Shown here piece by piece: positions 24,701-35,589 of a stretch of DNA of 64,000 nt. Within the stretch, counting starts at the first letter, position 1. Each line of letters begins with the position of its first letter. Location of the stretch: the NCBI GenBank assembly GCA_038093515.1, contig JBBPSI010000008.1, positions 276,493 to 340,492 of the forward strand. Direction: 5' to 3'. Origin of the DNA: Butyriboletus loyo. Its lineage: Eukaryota; Basidiomycota; Agaricomycetes; Boletales; Boletaceae. Below the pieces are notes generated by a model. That model was not told the DNA's origin, ran no database searches, and worked only from the letters and a program-made list of their open reading frames with translations. The translations under genes were made by a program, and so were the position numbers.

Positions 24701-26607
24701 GGACAAGTAGACCCGCTGTCACTGATGCAGTACTGAACCTTGTTGATTCCGCGACGAAGGTGGCCACGGTTAGTGGGGGTAACAGTGCCGGAAAGGACGT
24801 GGTAGATATGTTACCTGAACTGGCAACGCTATTGTTTGCATGTGTGCAGGAGAGGCTTGATTGGCTCGCAAGGCAAGTACTCCCCGTTTCCCATATATAC
24901 CTTTGTCAACGTGCACTTTTTTGGCCTCCAGCCCGATTGCAGCTGATGATCCAAACTCGCAGAGGGACAGACAGGAGCTAGAAGATAAGTTTGCGCAACT
25001 TAGGCCCGAGGTCCTTGAGACCCTGCGTACGTTGCTTTTGGGACATTATTCTTTATTTAGCCTCCCTCAATGGAACCTTCTCTTTAGGTGTAACTTTGCA
25101 CCTCCAGCAAGCCCTCGCCCTCGCAACCACCTACACTGACTTCCCCTCCCTTGCCTCGCTCCTCCTCCGCCCGACCCCATACCCCCCTGCCTCGAATCCT
25201 CAGGCGTCCCTCATTAAAAGCTACCTTGCCAGATACGGTGATGAGTTTGGCAGCGAAGTCGTACGATGGTGTATTGAACAAGGTGAGGCTCGGGTCGTCT
25301 TTGCAGAGGAAGACGTATGGGGTCCCATCATGGACAAACTCTTTGCAAAGGACAAGAAAGGCAAGGGGAGAGAGGGCGAAGAGCGGGTAGTGAGGTCAGA
25401 GTATAACACCATCGCATGGGTCAACGACATGGGGAGGGTTAGGTTTGGAAACGCGAGCGGGATGCTGTTGGGAGAGGCAGCAGGAGCGAGCGACCTTGGA
25501 GTGAAACATGTACGTGTTTGGCATCGTTCTAGTTGTTCCATATCCCCCGCACTAACTTGCCTTTCTTGGATGGTTAGTTTATGCTCTCTCTTGGAAAGCT
25601 CTCCCAGCTTGCAAACTTGCAAGAAGGTGGGACGTTGGATGAAACAATGCTCGATGGTGCGGTGCTGGTTTACTTTGGGATCATTTTTTTCCGAATCTGA
25701 CGACCTTTGCGGTAGCGTTTCATGATGGTCTGGACTTTGTTGCTGTGCAGGAAAAGTTGCTCGCAGAATTCCAAGGCATAGTGAGCGCCATGCGCGGAAA
25801 GCAAAAGAATAGTCTGGACGCGCAGGTGGACGCTGTTCTGTCGGCAAAAGCGAAGAAACTCAAGGAAAACGAACGGAAGGGTCTCGTCATGGTGCGTATT
25901 TGCACCTGATGTAACTTGTAGTACTCACCCGAGTCACTGACACGGACAGGTGCTCAAAAACCATGTGAGGGACATGTTGCATGGGAAGGTGTTGAACGTT
26001 GAAGGCATGGTGGATGTGCTGACGCTCAAAGATAACTCGGATAGCATAGACGACTATGCGACCGCATTGCATCTGCTTGCAAGAGCTGAGGTAAATTCTC
26101 CTGTGCGTTACCCATTAGCGGCTGAATCTATCATTCAGGACACTCCGGATGTCCGACGACTATCGTCATTCAGAAGAGCTTGGTGTCGAGTGTACTACCA
26201 TGATGAGTGCGTCTGCCGGTCTCTTTGCATGTTTCGTATTCTTAGTTCTACTTTACAGTTGGGATGTCATCCGCCAAACAGCTAACGTTACCGACGCTCA
26301 ACTAAAAGCCCGCTTCTGCGCGACCGCATTGTACCACACCCTCATGCTTATCCTACCAACGATTGCATCGACCTCCCCAAATGAATCATTGCCGGAAGGC
26401 TTTGACCTTGATCCTTCGCAGTGTCTATCCGTCCCGCTCATGCCGGAGACGTCATCACGATTCCCAGGCATGCCGGTTGGGATGGTGGGGGAATTGGCAA
26501 GAGACTTTAGGGCTGAGAGTTCCGTGGTGGAAAAAATGAGGTTGGGGGACGTCTACTTCAGAGTGAGAGAGTTGGCTATGGAGGAACTAGGATATGAAAT
26601 GCGGTGA
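21721..26607 (+). CDS. NUP133: Nucleoporin Nup133 family
   Basis: Nup133 is a scaffold member of the Y-complex of the nuclear pore. The N-terminus is Pro/Ser/Arg-rich, followed by a beta-propeller region with SGYTLVASAKTCFLWSH and LILVSPTGATRFWPSIS (typical of the Nup133/Nup155 N-terminal fold), then a long helical part with DIFYRVKAL-like segments, and near the C-terminus VYYHDDWDVIRQTANVTD spliced across 26204-26257, which matches the family's arginine-tyrosine-DDW signature. The gene needs ten or more introns. The product is roughly 1,200-1,350 residues, in the family range. I cannot place every exon border with confidence in 22,860-25,900. Confidence 0.85.
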
Positions 26608-26706
26608 AGACTGGTTGTTGTACGTGGGACCTACATGCCACCCTAAAAACATATCGATGCTGAGATGAGGTTTCTCTGGAGCGAAACCGTCCTTGCTATT
26701 GTATCG

Positions 26707-27286
26707 TCATAGAATGCGTCGCTTGAAACGTTGGTACTCTACACGAATGGCGAGAAGGATGTTTTCCCAATTACGCTTTCGCCATTCGGTGGCGTATTCG
26801 TCCTGCCTTGTTTTTTCCTGCATCACCCATTTTTTGTAAAACCCTGAGAGTGCATTTTCGTGCATTTCGGGAGAGGCAGACTCGGGAAGAGACCCCAAGA
26901 CGGATTGTTTGGCTGTTTCGAATCGAGAGTTGCTCTAGCGTATTATAGCCGTGAGGAACATATCCAACGGGAGGCTGTCGACGACGTACATCTGTCCAGA
27001 AATTGTGATTGAACGCGTCGAATTGTTCTCGGGCAAGCTTGTGCTGTAGCTCCAGAGTATGATCGTGCGGAACGTCTGTGAACTCGTTGAGAGAGTAGGG
27101 GTGGTTGACATGCGATTCGAGCTGTCCTTGGGAATGCGATGCTGCTGGGGTGGGTGTGTCCGTGTAGATGATAGGACGGAGGTTGGAGATGGGGTCGTTG
27201 GGTCCGACTAGGTGTCGAGATACAGAAGAGACATGGAGTGAGCGAGTGAGTGAGGTGAGGGTGCGGAGGTGTAACGGTCTGTACAT
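26707..27286 (-). CDS. COA8: COA8/APOPT1 family mitochondrial protein
   Basis: COA8 proteins help cytochrome c oxidase assembly in the mitochondrial matrix. The first residues (MYRPLHLRTLTSLTRSLHVSS) form a likely mitochondrial presequence, followed by the signature DPISNLRPIIY, a helix LARE-FDAFNHNFWTD, and, after a GT-AG intron at about 26934-26993, SNSRFETAKQSVLGSLPES, FYKKWVMQEKTRQDEYATEW and RNWENILLAIRVEYQRF. Length is about 170-180 residues. The start at 27286 is preferred over an upstream in-frame ATG at 27358 because the presequence begins there. Divergent with the AIG1-like gene, 396 bases away. Confidence 0.85.
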
Positions 27287-27682
27287 CGTCGTCGTCGTGG
27301 CACGACGTGGACTGAAGTCTCGGTTAGGAAGTACACTATGTACTATATGCCTTGACAACTGGCTCAGGTGAAAAATACACCAGGGTTGCTTGACGAAACT
27401 GTATTCTAAATAAGTCGTACTGTAGAACTCTATCAGCCAATTATCCGATACGATCGCTATGAGACAGACAACAATGTATACTCACTCATGGTACAGTAGG
27501 CGCATTTTTAGTGCCCGGCGTCCCTTAGTTTCGTGGTTCTCAACACCGACCATCACAAGGCGCTGCGGTTGGCACCGTGACGCAGCCCTGCCAAATTCCA
27601 ATACACACTTTCCCTCAGTGCCTTTCCCTTTACCAACTCGTTTCCCTCCGTTCGGACTGCGTCCCGTGGACCTAATCAAACT
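27287..27682. promoter_or_regulatory. Divergent intergenic region
   Basis: About 400 bases lie between the COA8 start and the AIG1-like start and must hold both promoters. No specific element is recognised with confidence; a TACTATATG stretch at about 27341 may be TATA-like. Confidence 0.35.
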
Positions 27683-28602
27683 ATGCGACGACTGCTGGCA
27701 TTCGTTTTACATGCAATCGCAGCAAATGTCATGGCGTGGGGATGGCTCACTATAACTGAGCAGGGTGGTGTCGGGGACTGGATGAGGGTGCAAAAGGGTA
27801 GTTATTTCCAGTTTCTAACGAACCAAGGGTAACGTAGCGCTTGGCCGAGTAACCATGCAGAAGCTAACTCGGGGCTTGTTTGCGATCAGACTGATCATCA
27901 CATGGTCATACATGGTCGTCAGTCTCTTCTATGACTTGTTCCCGTCCGTGTCAGGTGAGTATCGCCGTAGAAAGACGAGTCCATCACAAAACCGACAGAA
28001 CAAACACCAGTCGCTCGTGATGTCAAGAGGGCACTCATGATGATATCGTTGCCGGCAAGCGAACCCTCTCTCCACTGACCCTGGCCACAATCCAAAGCTG
28101 ACTTGTACCCCTTTTACCGCAGTTGGAATTCGTCATCTCGTCCATTTACTGGTCACTCATTGTGTTCGCCCCACACCTCATCATGCCTCCTGCAGGCGGA
28201 CCAGGACCCTTGCCTGGAGCCCCACCGCAGTTCATGCGTCTCCCCCTTACGACCGATCTGGCCTTGCATGCCTCGCCTCTGTTCACCCTCTTGGTCGACT
28301 TTTTCGTCTTTGAATCCAAGTTCTCAAAGATTCACGTCCGCAAGGTTGCGCCGGTAGCCGTCATCGTATTCACCGTCTGGTATGCTTTGTTCGTAGAATA
28401 CTGCGCCGCGTTCAACGGATCGTGTGAGTTGCCTCTCGTTTCCAGTGCACGGTCTGACGATTTTTTCACCGGCCACGCCTGGATTCTAGTCCCATACCCG
28501 TTCTTGACACATAGCCCTTTTGCGGGACGTGTCTTGATCTATATCACCACCACCGGGATAGCCCTGGGTTGCTTTAGAACGCTCAACGCATTGCATACAT
28601 GA
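27683..28602 (+). CDS. FAR-17a/AIG1 family membrane protein
   Basis: Animal members (AIG1, ADTRP) are multi-pass hydrolases of fatty-acid esters of hydroxy fatty acids with a catalytic Thr and His; the fungal role is less known. The protein has about six membrane helices. Thr at about residue 46 (YFQFLTNQGLIITW) and His in TTDLALHASPLFTLLVDFF sit where the catalytic pair is expected. Splicing to GATCAG at 27889 restores NQGLIITWSYMVV. The intron 28055-28122 has a GC donor (CCG then GCAAGC), giving MISLPLEFVISSIYW. The exon after 28478 gives YPFLTHSPFAGRVLIY. Its final bases are copied in the tandem repeats to the right. Confidence 0.82.
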
Positions 28603-28827
28603 TCACGAGCACATTGGTTCGTTTTACACGAGGAATTTTTAGACTGTAGCCAGTACGCCGGCGCATGTCGGAACCGTTAACATATTTTGCCCTGCATTAC
28701 CACTCGCGAACCACTGAGTTTCAAGGTTCCCGTTCCTGAATCGACCGTTTCCGACCGACGTGTCAGCACATGTTGCATCACCATCAACAGCGAACACCCA
28801 GTGAGCGCAATCAGCTACCGAATCGCG

Positions 28828-30783
28828 TCAGTATGTTCGCTCGTTGGATCGATCAACAGACCATACTCCGCTGAAGAGCGAGGGTCGCCACCACTTGTAT
28901 TGCGAGGTGAGTAGCGCACCTGAGACAGGCCCGCCTATCAACACGGTGTCAAGTGATGGTGTGAGATGATTTCCGGTCGAGGACGCACCAAGAAGATTGC
29001 CGATGCCAACGATTGTCATCCCAATTCCCATGCGAGCACTGGATCACCGGTTGTATGAGCATCCAGTACTTGAACGTGTGAAACTAACGAACCCGAGTTG
29101 CGAGAGGTCGCTAGTAAGTAGGACCACAAGGGGTGATAACAACGCGATATCTACCAATGGACATCGTGTTCAGTTCGATCCGTCCGACTCTACAAGGTAG
29201 GGGGAACGGGGAACTGACAAATGCCTGAAAAATAGCCATAAATCGTTCCGATTACCACGATCGTCGGGACGCTGCTCAGACCAATCATGACGAGAATGAA
29301 AATGCCGCACACGGCGGTCGATATGATCATGAGCTTAAGCACACCAACGTAGGATGTGATGAATCCGGTAGACAATTGACCTATCAAGCTTGCCCCATTC
29401 ATAAGTACCAACTGGATGGGTAAGACATCAGTCAGACATCAAGTTAACTCGTGTGTGTGTAATAGCAGGTCACATACTGAGTAGAACGAGAACGTCTCTG
29501 AATTTCCATGCTGGATGGAATCTAATTGCAAGTAAAAGAGCGGGAAATAGAAACCGATCTGAGAACATAGCAATCTGCCGTATCGGTAGGATCACACATC
29601 GAGGACAGCCATGGTACATGGAAAAAACACCTACCCAATGCCCATGATACAAAAAGGCGCATCGAGGATGATACCCCTTCCGACAGTCAAGTAATTTGCA
29701 GGATGTTTAGGTGGTTCCAACCGGGTGCGTATAAGGATACAGGCGATAAGAAGCAGGACGCTGACAAACGCAGCGCTTATCCGTACACCGTTGGCAAAGC
29801 CTACGCTCCGATTAAACAAGTTGTTCAGCATGATGGGGTGTATGATCGCTCCAAACGAGGACCCAGAGATGACAAGGCTCATTGCAAGCGTGCGACGTTG
29901 GCTGAAATAGTGGGATACCACTGCCATGGTCGGGACATACACAAGCCCCTGGGCAATTCCGAGGCCGATCCCTTGGGCAAGAAGGACCTGTCATTCCAAG
30001 TCAGTGGAGTGAACACACAATATCCTGCTAGCAAGACGACGGACCTGATAATGGTGGCCTGGTTGGGTAAGCGAGAGCATGAACAAGGTGAACGACTGTA
30101 GCAACGATCCTCCGATTAACAGATGGTAGCTTGGTAATATCAGCATAGGGTACTTGACAATGCACGAGATGGTTGGGACATACAAGTAACCCCGATCATA
30201 GAGTATACCTGCAACAAGGCCGAAACTAGCGATCAAAAAGGCGTTGATGCTTCCTATCCAACTATCAAGCAGGTTTGTTCCGCACCCACACCAAGCTGTA
30301 GACGAGACGTACGATATCGCCGACGTGGATTCATTCTTTAGATAATGAAGGGTGTAAAATTCTGCAACTGTCAATACATGACCATGAAGGATTCGCAGGG
30401 GTCCGTACCTTGATAAACGCCAAACGATGAGGCGTACCTTTTTATAGTGTGAATACGCTTGTCACTCGCAAAATTAAATGATTCACGCCTACCCGAAGCC
30501 ACAGAACTGGACCAACGCCCTGTCGTGTCAACAGATCAACAATCTGTATCGCTCGGACGATTCAAAGGGAAACATTGGACACTCACGCGCCAACGACCGT
30601 GCACCATGCCGCAGTGCCACCTTCAGGAAACTGGACTGGGTCGGCTTTAGCCTTGTCCAAGTCTTCCTCGGCATCTGAAACAGCAGGCTGTTGAATTTCT
30701 GCCGCAGTATTGGTCGAAGATACGCTCGCGCGCATTCTATGTCCTGCTGTGGCAAGATCGTGGTTGCGATCCTGAGGTGTCAT
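28828..30783 (-). CDS. Monocarboxylate-transporter-like MFS protein, copy A
   Basis: The family moves monocarboxylates or related small acids across membranes; substrate is not known here. The spliced frame gives VQFPEGGTAAWCTVVGA, LVQFCGFGYASSFGVYQ, FYTLHYLKNESTSAIS, WIGSINAFL, YHLLIGGSLLQS, LFMLSLTQPGHYYQ, FLAQGIGLGIAQGL, PTMAVVSHYFSQRRTLAMSL, FGFANGVRISAAF-like, a PPKHP loop, FYFPLFYLQLDSIQHGN, MNGASLIGQLSTGF, GTIYGYFSGI and a last exon VSGALLTSQYKWWRP. About nine introns. No premature stop was found. Unlike copy B it reads eleven codons past FSGV before stopping. Start at 30783 is the first ATG. Confidence 0.75.
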
Positions 30784-31179
30784 CTGTTCGCAGCTAAGAC
30801 GAGTGCAAAGACCACGCAGGCGAGCTACCGTGGATGCAAAGGGTGTCAAGGGCGGTAGGGTTCAGAGTCTAGATGGCTGGCGACCATGATGAGAGGTGAG
30901 ATGGTTAAATAAGCCTCTCAGGTGAGATCGTGATGACCCATGGCTCCTCGGCGACAAGGATACTATCCGCCGCTTAGGCTCCCTATTGTTCAATCATGAG
31001 TTAGTGTACCGTATACCAAGCTTGTGGTTTTAGTAATCATTGCGTGAAACTTGCAGTAAAGTAGGAGTTGCCATCTCACGATGGCCCACCATTCTGGTAG
31101 CAAGATGAAACCAAACGCGAGACGTTGAGGTGATACAGAGACCTTGATATACAGCAAATGAGCTCATACCCGGAGTGGC

Positions 31180-31390
31180 AATTACGGGTCACGCTGCGGG
31201 CGGCGCGATGTTTGAATCTATGCTTGGAGGTATACGTTTGAACGCTGAAGGACTACGCCACCAATGCGTGGAGACGGGAGTGAGTGTGCGAACCCGCGAT
31301 TAGACTATGATAGGGTCACTCTCTCGTTTAAAAAGAGGAGTAAGCACGCACAAGATATGTTCTTCGTCATTTCTAGTTTGCAGTGCCTTG
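31180..31390 (-). pseudogene. Relic 3' exons of the EF-hand-like gene (unit A)
   Basis: On the minus strand, 31355-31385 reads like the exon encoding MQIYQLQTENDEE (here QTRNDEEH), and 31265-31310 like the last exon (GFDRTLTLVSTRRE). The intact versions are in the gene at 39136-39942. Frame and splice sites are lost, so it is a passenger of the MFS duplication. Confidence 0.65.
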
Positions 31391-31560
31391 ACAGGACTGC
31401 GCGCATGACGCCAGGCACCGTCGGGGTGCCTGTACCGGTTCGGTGTTGCGCGCGACAGGGGCTGTTCCCACCTATGTCGACAGCGGTGGGCTTACACGGC
31501 CACGTCCAGTTCAACGTTCAACGTTTCAACCCCCTCAGGTTCGTATGAAACTCAGGCCGT

Positions 31561-32744
31561 TCACACCATAGCGGAGTTTTAAATAGAATCGTACTAGCTG
31601 CAGCCCGACTCGAGTACTTGATATCAATATCACTATCCATGCCACGAGAAACCGAGCAGCAGCAAGCACTCCAAGCCACTCAGACTCAATTCCTTGTGGA
31701 GTTGATCACTGAAATGGTGACCCAGCTCAATTTGGAGACTCCGAGTCTTCTGATTCTGATTCTGATGATGTTTCCGACTCTCAGATGAATATATATATAT
31801 AATTTGTCAGACTCAAACAGCAAAAATAATAATTAAATGGTGAAACTTAATGTAATTCAGGATCGACCATGCCCCAGCCATGAGAAGGTCCAGCAGGTGG
31901 GGGACCAGCTAGAAAACCGAAAGGAGCTGGGCCGACCTGAGCCTGAAGGCGTGCAAGCTCAAGTTGCTTCTCGAACGTGACAAGTTCATGAGCTCTCTGC
32001 TTGTCAGCCTCTGCACGCTGATGCTCTAGGCAAGCTGTCACAATCTGCCGACCCAAACTTCTCGCTCTCCTCGATAAGGAGTCAGTGAAGTAGATGATTT
32101 TCAGGCTTGGACCACCTTGAGAAAGTTTTCTGAATATGTAGTCATGTTGTGGGAAGTATATGGATACCCACGAGACGACCCGCGGTCCTTGTTTTCTCGC
32201 CTGCAGCTCCGGTGATAGCAGCGGGATCGTTATTTTCCATTGTCGACAGCTTAGTTTTGCCTCTCGAAGCACGAGACTTGGCTGAGTGGCTCCTGTTGAC
32301 CTATGTCGTGACTTCTGCTAGTTACTTTTTCTGCTTCGTCTGCATCGCGCAGGGCATTTTGGGAGTCAGAGAGTATGAGCGGAATGAAGGTGTAAACTTC
32401 AAGGTCCGACGTTGCCGAAGTGCCGAGGCAAGCTCAGTTGCCAAACTCTGAGGCAGTTCGGCAGTTAACTTGGTTAGGCAATGCACCTCAAACTGGGAGC
32501 TGAACTTTTTGCTGAACAGGACGTGAGCTGTCTATTTGAACTGACTTGAATTTTGCATTTCTCCTTGATGGAAGAATTTTCGGAATGGTCCCTTCGATGG
32601 TGGCGTAGTTGAGTACAGAGCATGATAAAGCGCAACTGTTGTTCGAAGCTCTCGAAAATTAAAATTTCAACGATTATTGTGTGTAATCATGTCAAGGCTT
32701 AGGTCAAGGGCGTTTTAAGCCTTAACTTAACGAAGATCTGACCT
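31561..32744. mobile_element. Unique insert between units A and B, possible transposon relic
   Basis: This roughly 1.2 kb has no counterpart at the unit B/C junction. A small plus-strand frame at 31638-31787 starts MPRETEQQQALQATQTQF and runs into a Ser/Asp-rich stretch in another frame, which recalls the start of fungal PIF/Harbinger transposases. On the minus strand a 141-residue open frame (32272-31847) has a Gln/Glu-rich helix and a Gly/Pro-rich end; I do not recognise it. Terminal repeats were not found. Identification as a mobile element is inference. Confidence 0.35.
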
Positions 32745-32940
32745 TGCTTGCGCAGCAGGCTCAATTTTGCCCCGCATTACCCCCTCGCGACTCGCTAAAC
32801 CTCAAGGTTCATGTATGTCAGTCGACCGTTTCCAACGACGTGTCAACGCGAGTTGCGTCATCATCATCAGCAAACACCCAGTGAGCGCAATCAGCTACCA
32901 AATGTGTCAATACGTTCGTTCGTTGGATGGATCAACGAGA

Positions 32941-34852
32941 TCATACTCCGCTGAAGAGCGAGGGTCGCCACCACTTGTATTGCGAGGTGAGCAGTGCACC
33001 CGAGACAGGCCCGCCTATGATATATCAACACAGTGTTATGTAATGCTATGAGATGATTCCGGCCAAGGACCCACCAAGAAGATTGCCGACGCTGATGAAT
33101 ACCATCCCCATTCCAAAGCGAGCACTGAATCATTGATTGTATGAACATCCAGTACCTGAACAGCCGGATGCGTGAAACCAACGAACCCGAGTTCCGAGAG
33201 GTCGCTAGTAAGGAGGGCCATGAGGGGTGATAACAACGCGGCATCTACCAATGGACATCGTGTTCAGTTCGATCCGTCCGACCCTACAATGTAGGGGAAA
33301 CAGGAAACTGACAAATGCCTGAAAAATAGCCATAAATCGTTCCGATTACCACGATCGTTGCGACGTTGCTTAGACCAATCATGAGGAGAATGAAAATGCC
33401 GCACGCGGCGGTCGATATGATCATGAGCCTAGGCACACCAGTGTAGGGTGCAATGAATCCGGTAGACAATCGACCTATCAAGCTTGCACCATTCAAAAAT
33501 ACCAGCTGGATGGGTAAGAGATCAGTCAGATATCAAGTTTCCCGTGTAATAGCAGGTCACATACTGAGTAGAACGAGAACGTCTCTGAATTTCCATGCTG
33601 GATGGAATCTAATTGCAAGTAAAAGAGCGGAAAACAGAAACTGATCTGAATGCATAGCAATCTGCAGTATCGGTAGGATCACACGTCAAGGACAGCTGTG
33701 GTACATGGAAAAAAATACCTACCCGATGCCCATAATACAAAAAGGCACATCGAGGATGATACCCCTTCCGACAGTCAAGTAATTTGCAGGATGTTTAGGT
33801 GGCTCCAACCGGGTGCGCATAAAGATACAGGCGATAAGAAGCAGGACGCTGACAAACGCAGCGCTTATCCGTACACCGTTGGCAAAGCCTACGCTCCGAT
33901 TAAACAAGTTGTTCAGTATGACGGGGTGCATGATCGCTCCAAGTGGGCATCCAGAGGCGACAAGGCTCATCGCAAGCGTACGACGTCGGCTGAAATAGTG
34001 GGATACCACTGCCATGGTCGGGACAGTCACAAGCCCCTGAGAAATTCCGAGGCCGATCCCTTGGGCAAGAAGGACCTGTCATTCCAAGTCGGTGGAGCGA
34101 ACATTAAATGTCTTGCTAACGTGATGACAGACCTGATAATAGTGGCCCGGTTGGGTGAGGGAGAGCATGAACAAGGCGAGTGACTGTAGCAACGATCCAC
34201 CGATTAACAGATGGTAGCTTTATAATATCAGCATGGAGTACTTGGCAGATGGTTGGGACATACAAGTAACCCCGATCATAGAGCATACCTGAAACAACAC
34301 CCAAACCAGCCGCCAGAAATGCGTTGATGCTTCCTATCCAACTATCCAACAGGTTTGTTCCGCACACACACGCACAAGGCTGCTGACGAGACTTACGATA
34401 TCGCCGACGTGGATTCATTCTTTAGATAATGAAGGGTGTAAAATTCTGCAACTGTCAATACATGACCATGAAGGATTCACAGGGGTCCGTACCTTGATAA
34501 ACGCCAAACGATGAGGCGTACCTTTTTACAGTGTGAATACGCTTGTCACTCGCAAAATTAAATGATCACGCCTACCCGAAGCCACAGAACTGGACCAACG
34601 CCCTGTCGTGTCAGCAGATCAATAATCTGTACAAAGGGAAACATTGGACACTCACGCGCCAACAACCGTGCACCATGCCGCAGTGCCACCTTCAGGAAAC
34701 TGGACTGGGTCGGCTTTAGCCTTGTCCAAGTCTTCCTCGGTATCCAAAATAGCAGGCTGTTGAGTTTCTGCCGCAGTCTTGGTCGAAGATACGCTCGCGC
34801 GCATTCTATGTCCTGCTGTGGCAGGATCGTGGTTGCGATCCTGAGGTGTCAT
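32941..34852 (-). CDS. Monocarboxylate-transporter-like MFS protein, copy B
   Basis: Copy B is colinear with copy A and keeps all exons seen there: the N-terminal VQFPEGGTAAW exon, LVQFCGFG, YASSFGVYQ, WIGSINAFLAAGLGVVSGML, YHLLIGGSLLQS, TVPTMAVVSHYFSRRR, MHPVILNNLFNRSVGFANG, FCFPLFYLQLDSIQHGN, MNGASLIGRLSTGF and VSGALLTSQYKWWRPSLFSGV, where it stops at 32941-32943. Differences from A are mostly substitutions plus a small deletion that falls in an intron near 34240. Many amino-acid changes lie in the loop after TM5. The gene may be functional. Nothing proves expression. Confidence 0.72.
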
Positions 34853-35284
34853 CTGTTCGCAGCTAAGACGAGTGCAAAGACCACGCAGGCGAGCTACCGT
34901 GGATGCAAAGGGTGTCAAGGGCGGTAGGGTTCAGAGTCTAGATGGCTGGCGACCATGATGAGAGGTGAGATGGTTAAATAAGCCTCTCAGGTGAGATCGT
35001 GATGACCCATGGCTCCTCGGCGACAAGGATGCTATCTGCCGCTTAGGCTCCCTATCGTTCAATCATGAGTTAGTGTACAGCATACCAAGCTTGTGGTTTT
35101 AGTAATCGTTGCGTGAAACTTGCAGTAAAGTAGGAGTTGCCGTCTCACGATGACCCACCATTCTGGTAGCAAGATGAAACCAAACGCAAGACGTTGAGGT
35201 GATACAGAGACCTTGATAGGAAGCATATGGGCTCATACCCGGAATGGCGATTGCGGGTGCGAACGGTGCTCGCAACGCGACGTG

Positions 35285-35530
35285 TAAATCCATGCTTGGA
35301 AGTATACGTTTGGGCTCTGCCACTGGCAGTGTGACTGGACGCTGATCAGGATCACGCCACTGATGCCGTGGAGACGAATGTGATTGGGCGATCGAACCCC
35401 GCGGTAATTAGACTATAAGCTAGTGTCACTCTCTCGTCAGGGAAAAAGAGGAATAAGCACGCAGAAGGTATGTTCTTCGTCATTTTTAGTTTGCAGCTGA
35501 TATGCCTGCATGAATTCGTTGTGGTAAAAA
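35285..35530 (-). pseudogene. Relic 3' exons of the EF-hand-like gene (unit B)
   Basis: On the minus strand, 35470-35515 translates to FMQAYQLQTKNDEEH, matching the penultimate exon of the intact gene (FMQIYQLQTENDEE), and 35360-35400 gives AGFDRPITFVSTA, matching HGFDRTLTLVSTR. The intron between them is also recognisable. The rest of the gene is absent, so this is a duplicated fragment. Confidence 0.75.
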
Positions 35531-35589
35531 ATGAGTACGATGGACTGCAACGTGATTCAACTTTAGCCTGGCGCTTGACGCGTTCGATT

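Larger units (their letters stand above)
28595..31545. repeat. Tandem duplication unit A
   Basis: This unit carries the 3' tip of the AIG1-like gene, MFS copy A and a relic 3' part of the EF-hand-like neighbour. It is similar over nearly its whole length to 32745-35575 and, less completely, to 35590-37990. Edges are approximate. Confidence 0.8.
32745..35575. repeat. Tandem duplication unit B
   Basis: This second copy is offset about 4,069 bases from unit A at the MFS start codon. It contains MFS copy B and a relic of the neighbour's last exons. Its right edge meets sequence resembling the end of the AIG1-like gene (GATCACGAGCACAT-like at about 35610), so a head-to-tail junction lies near 35580-35600. 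Confidence 0.8.
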
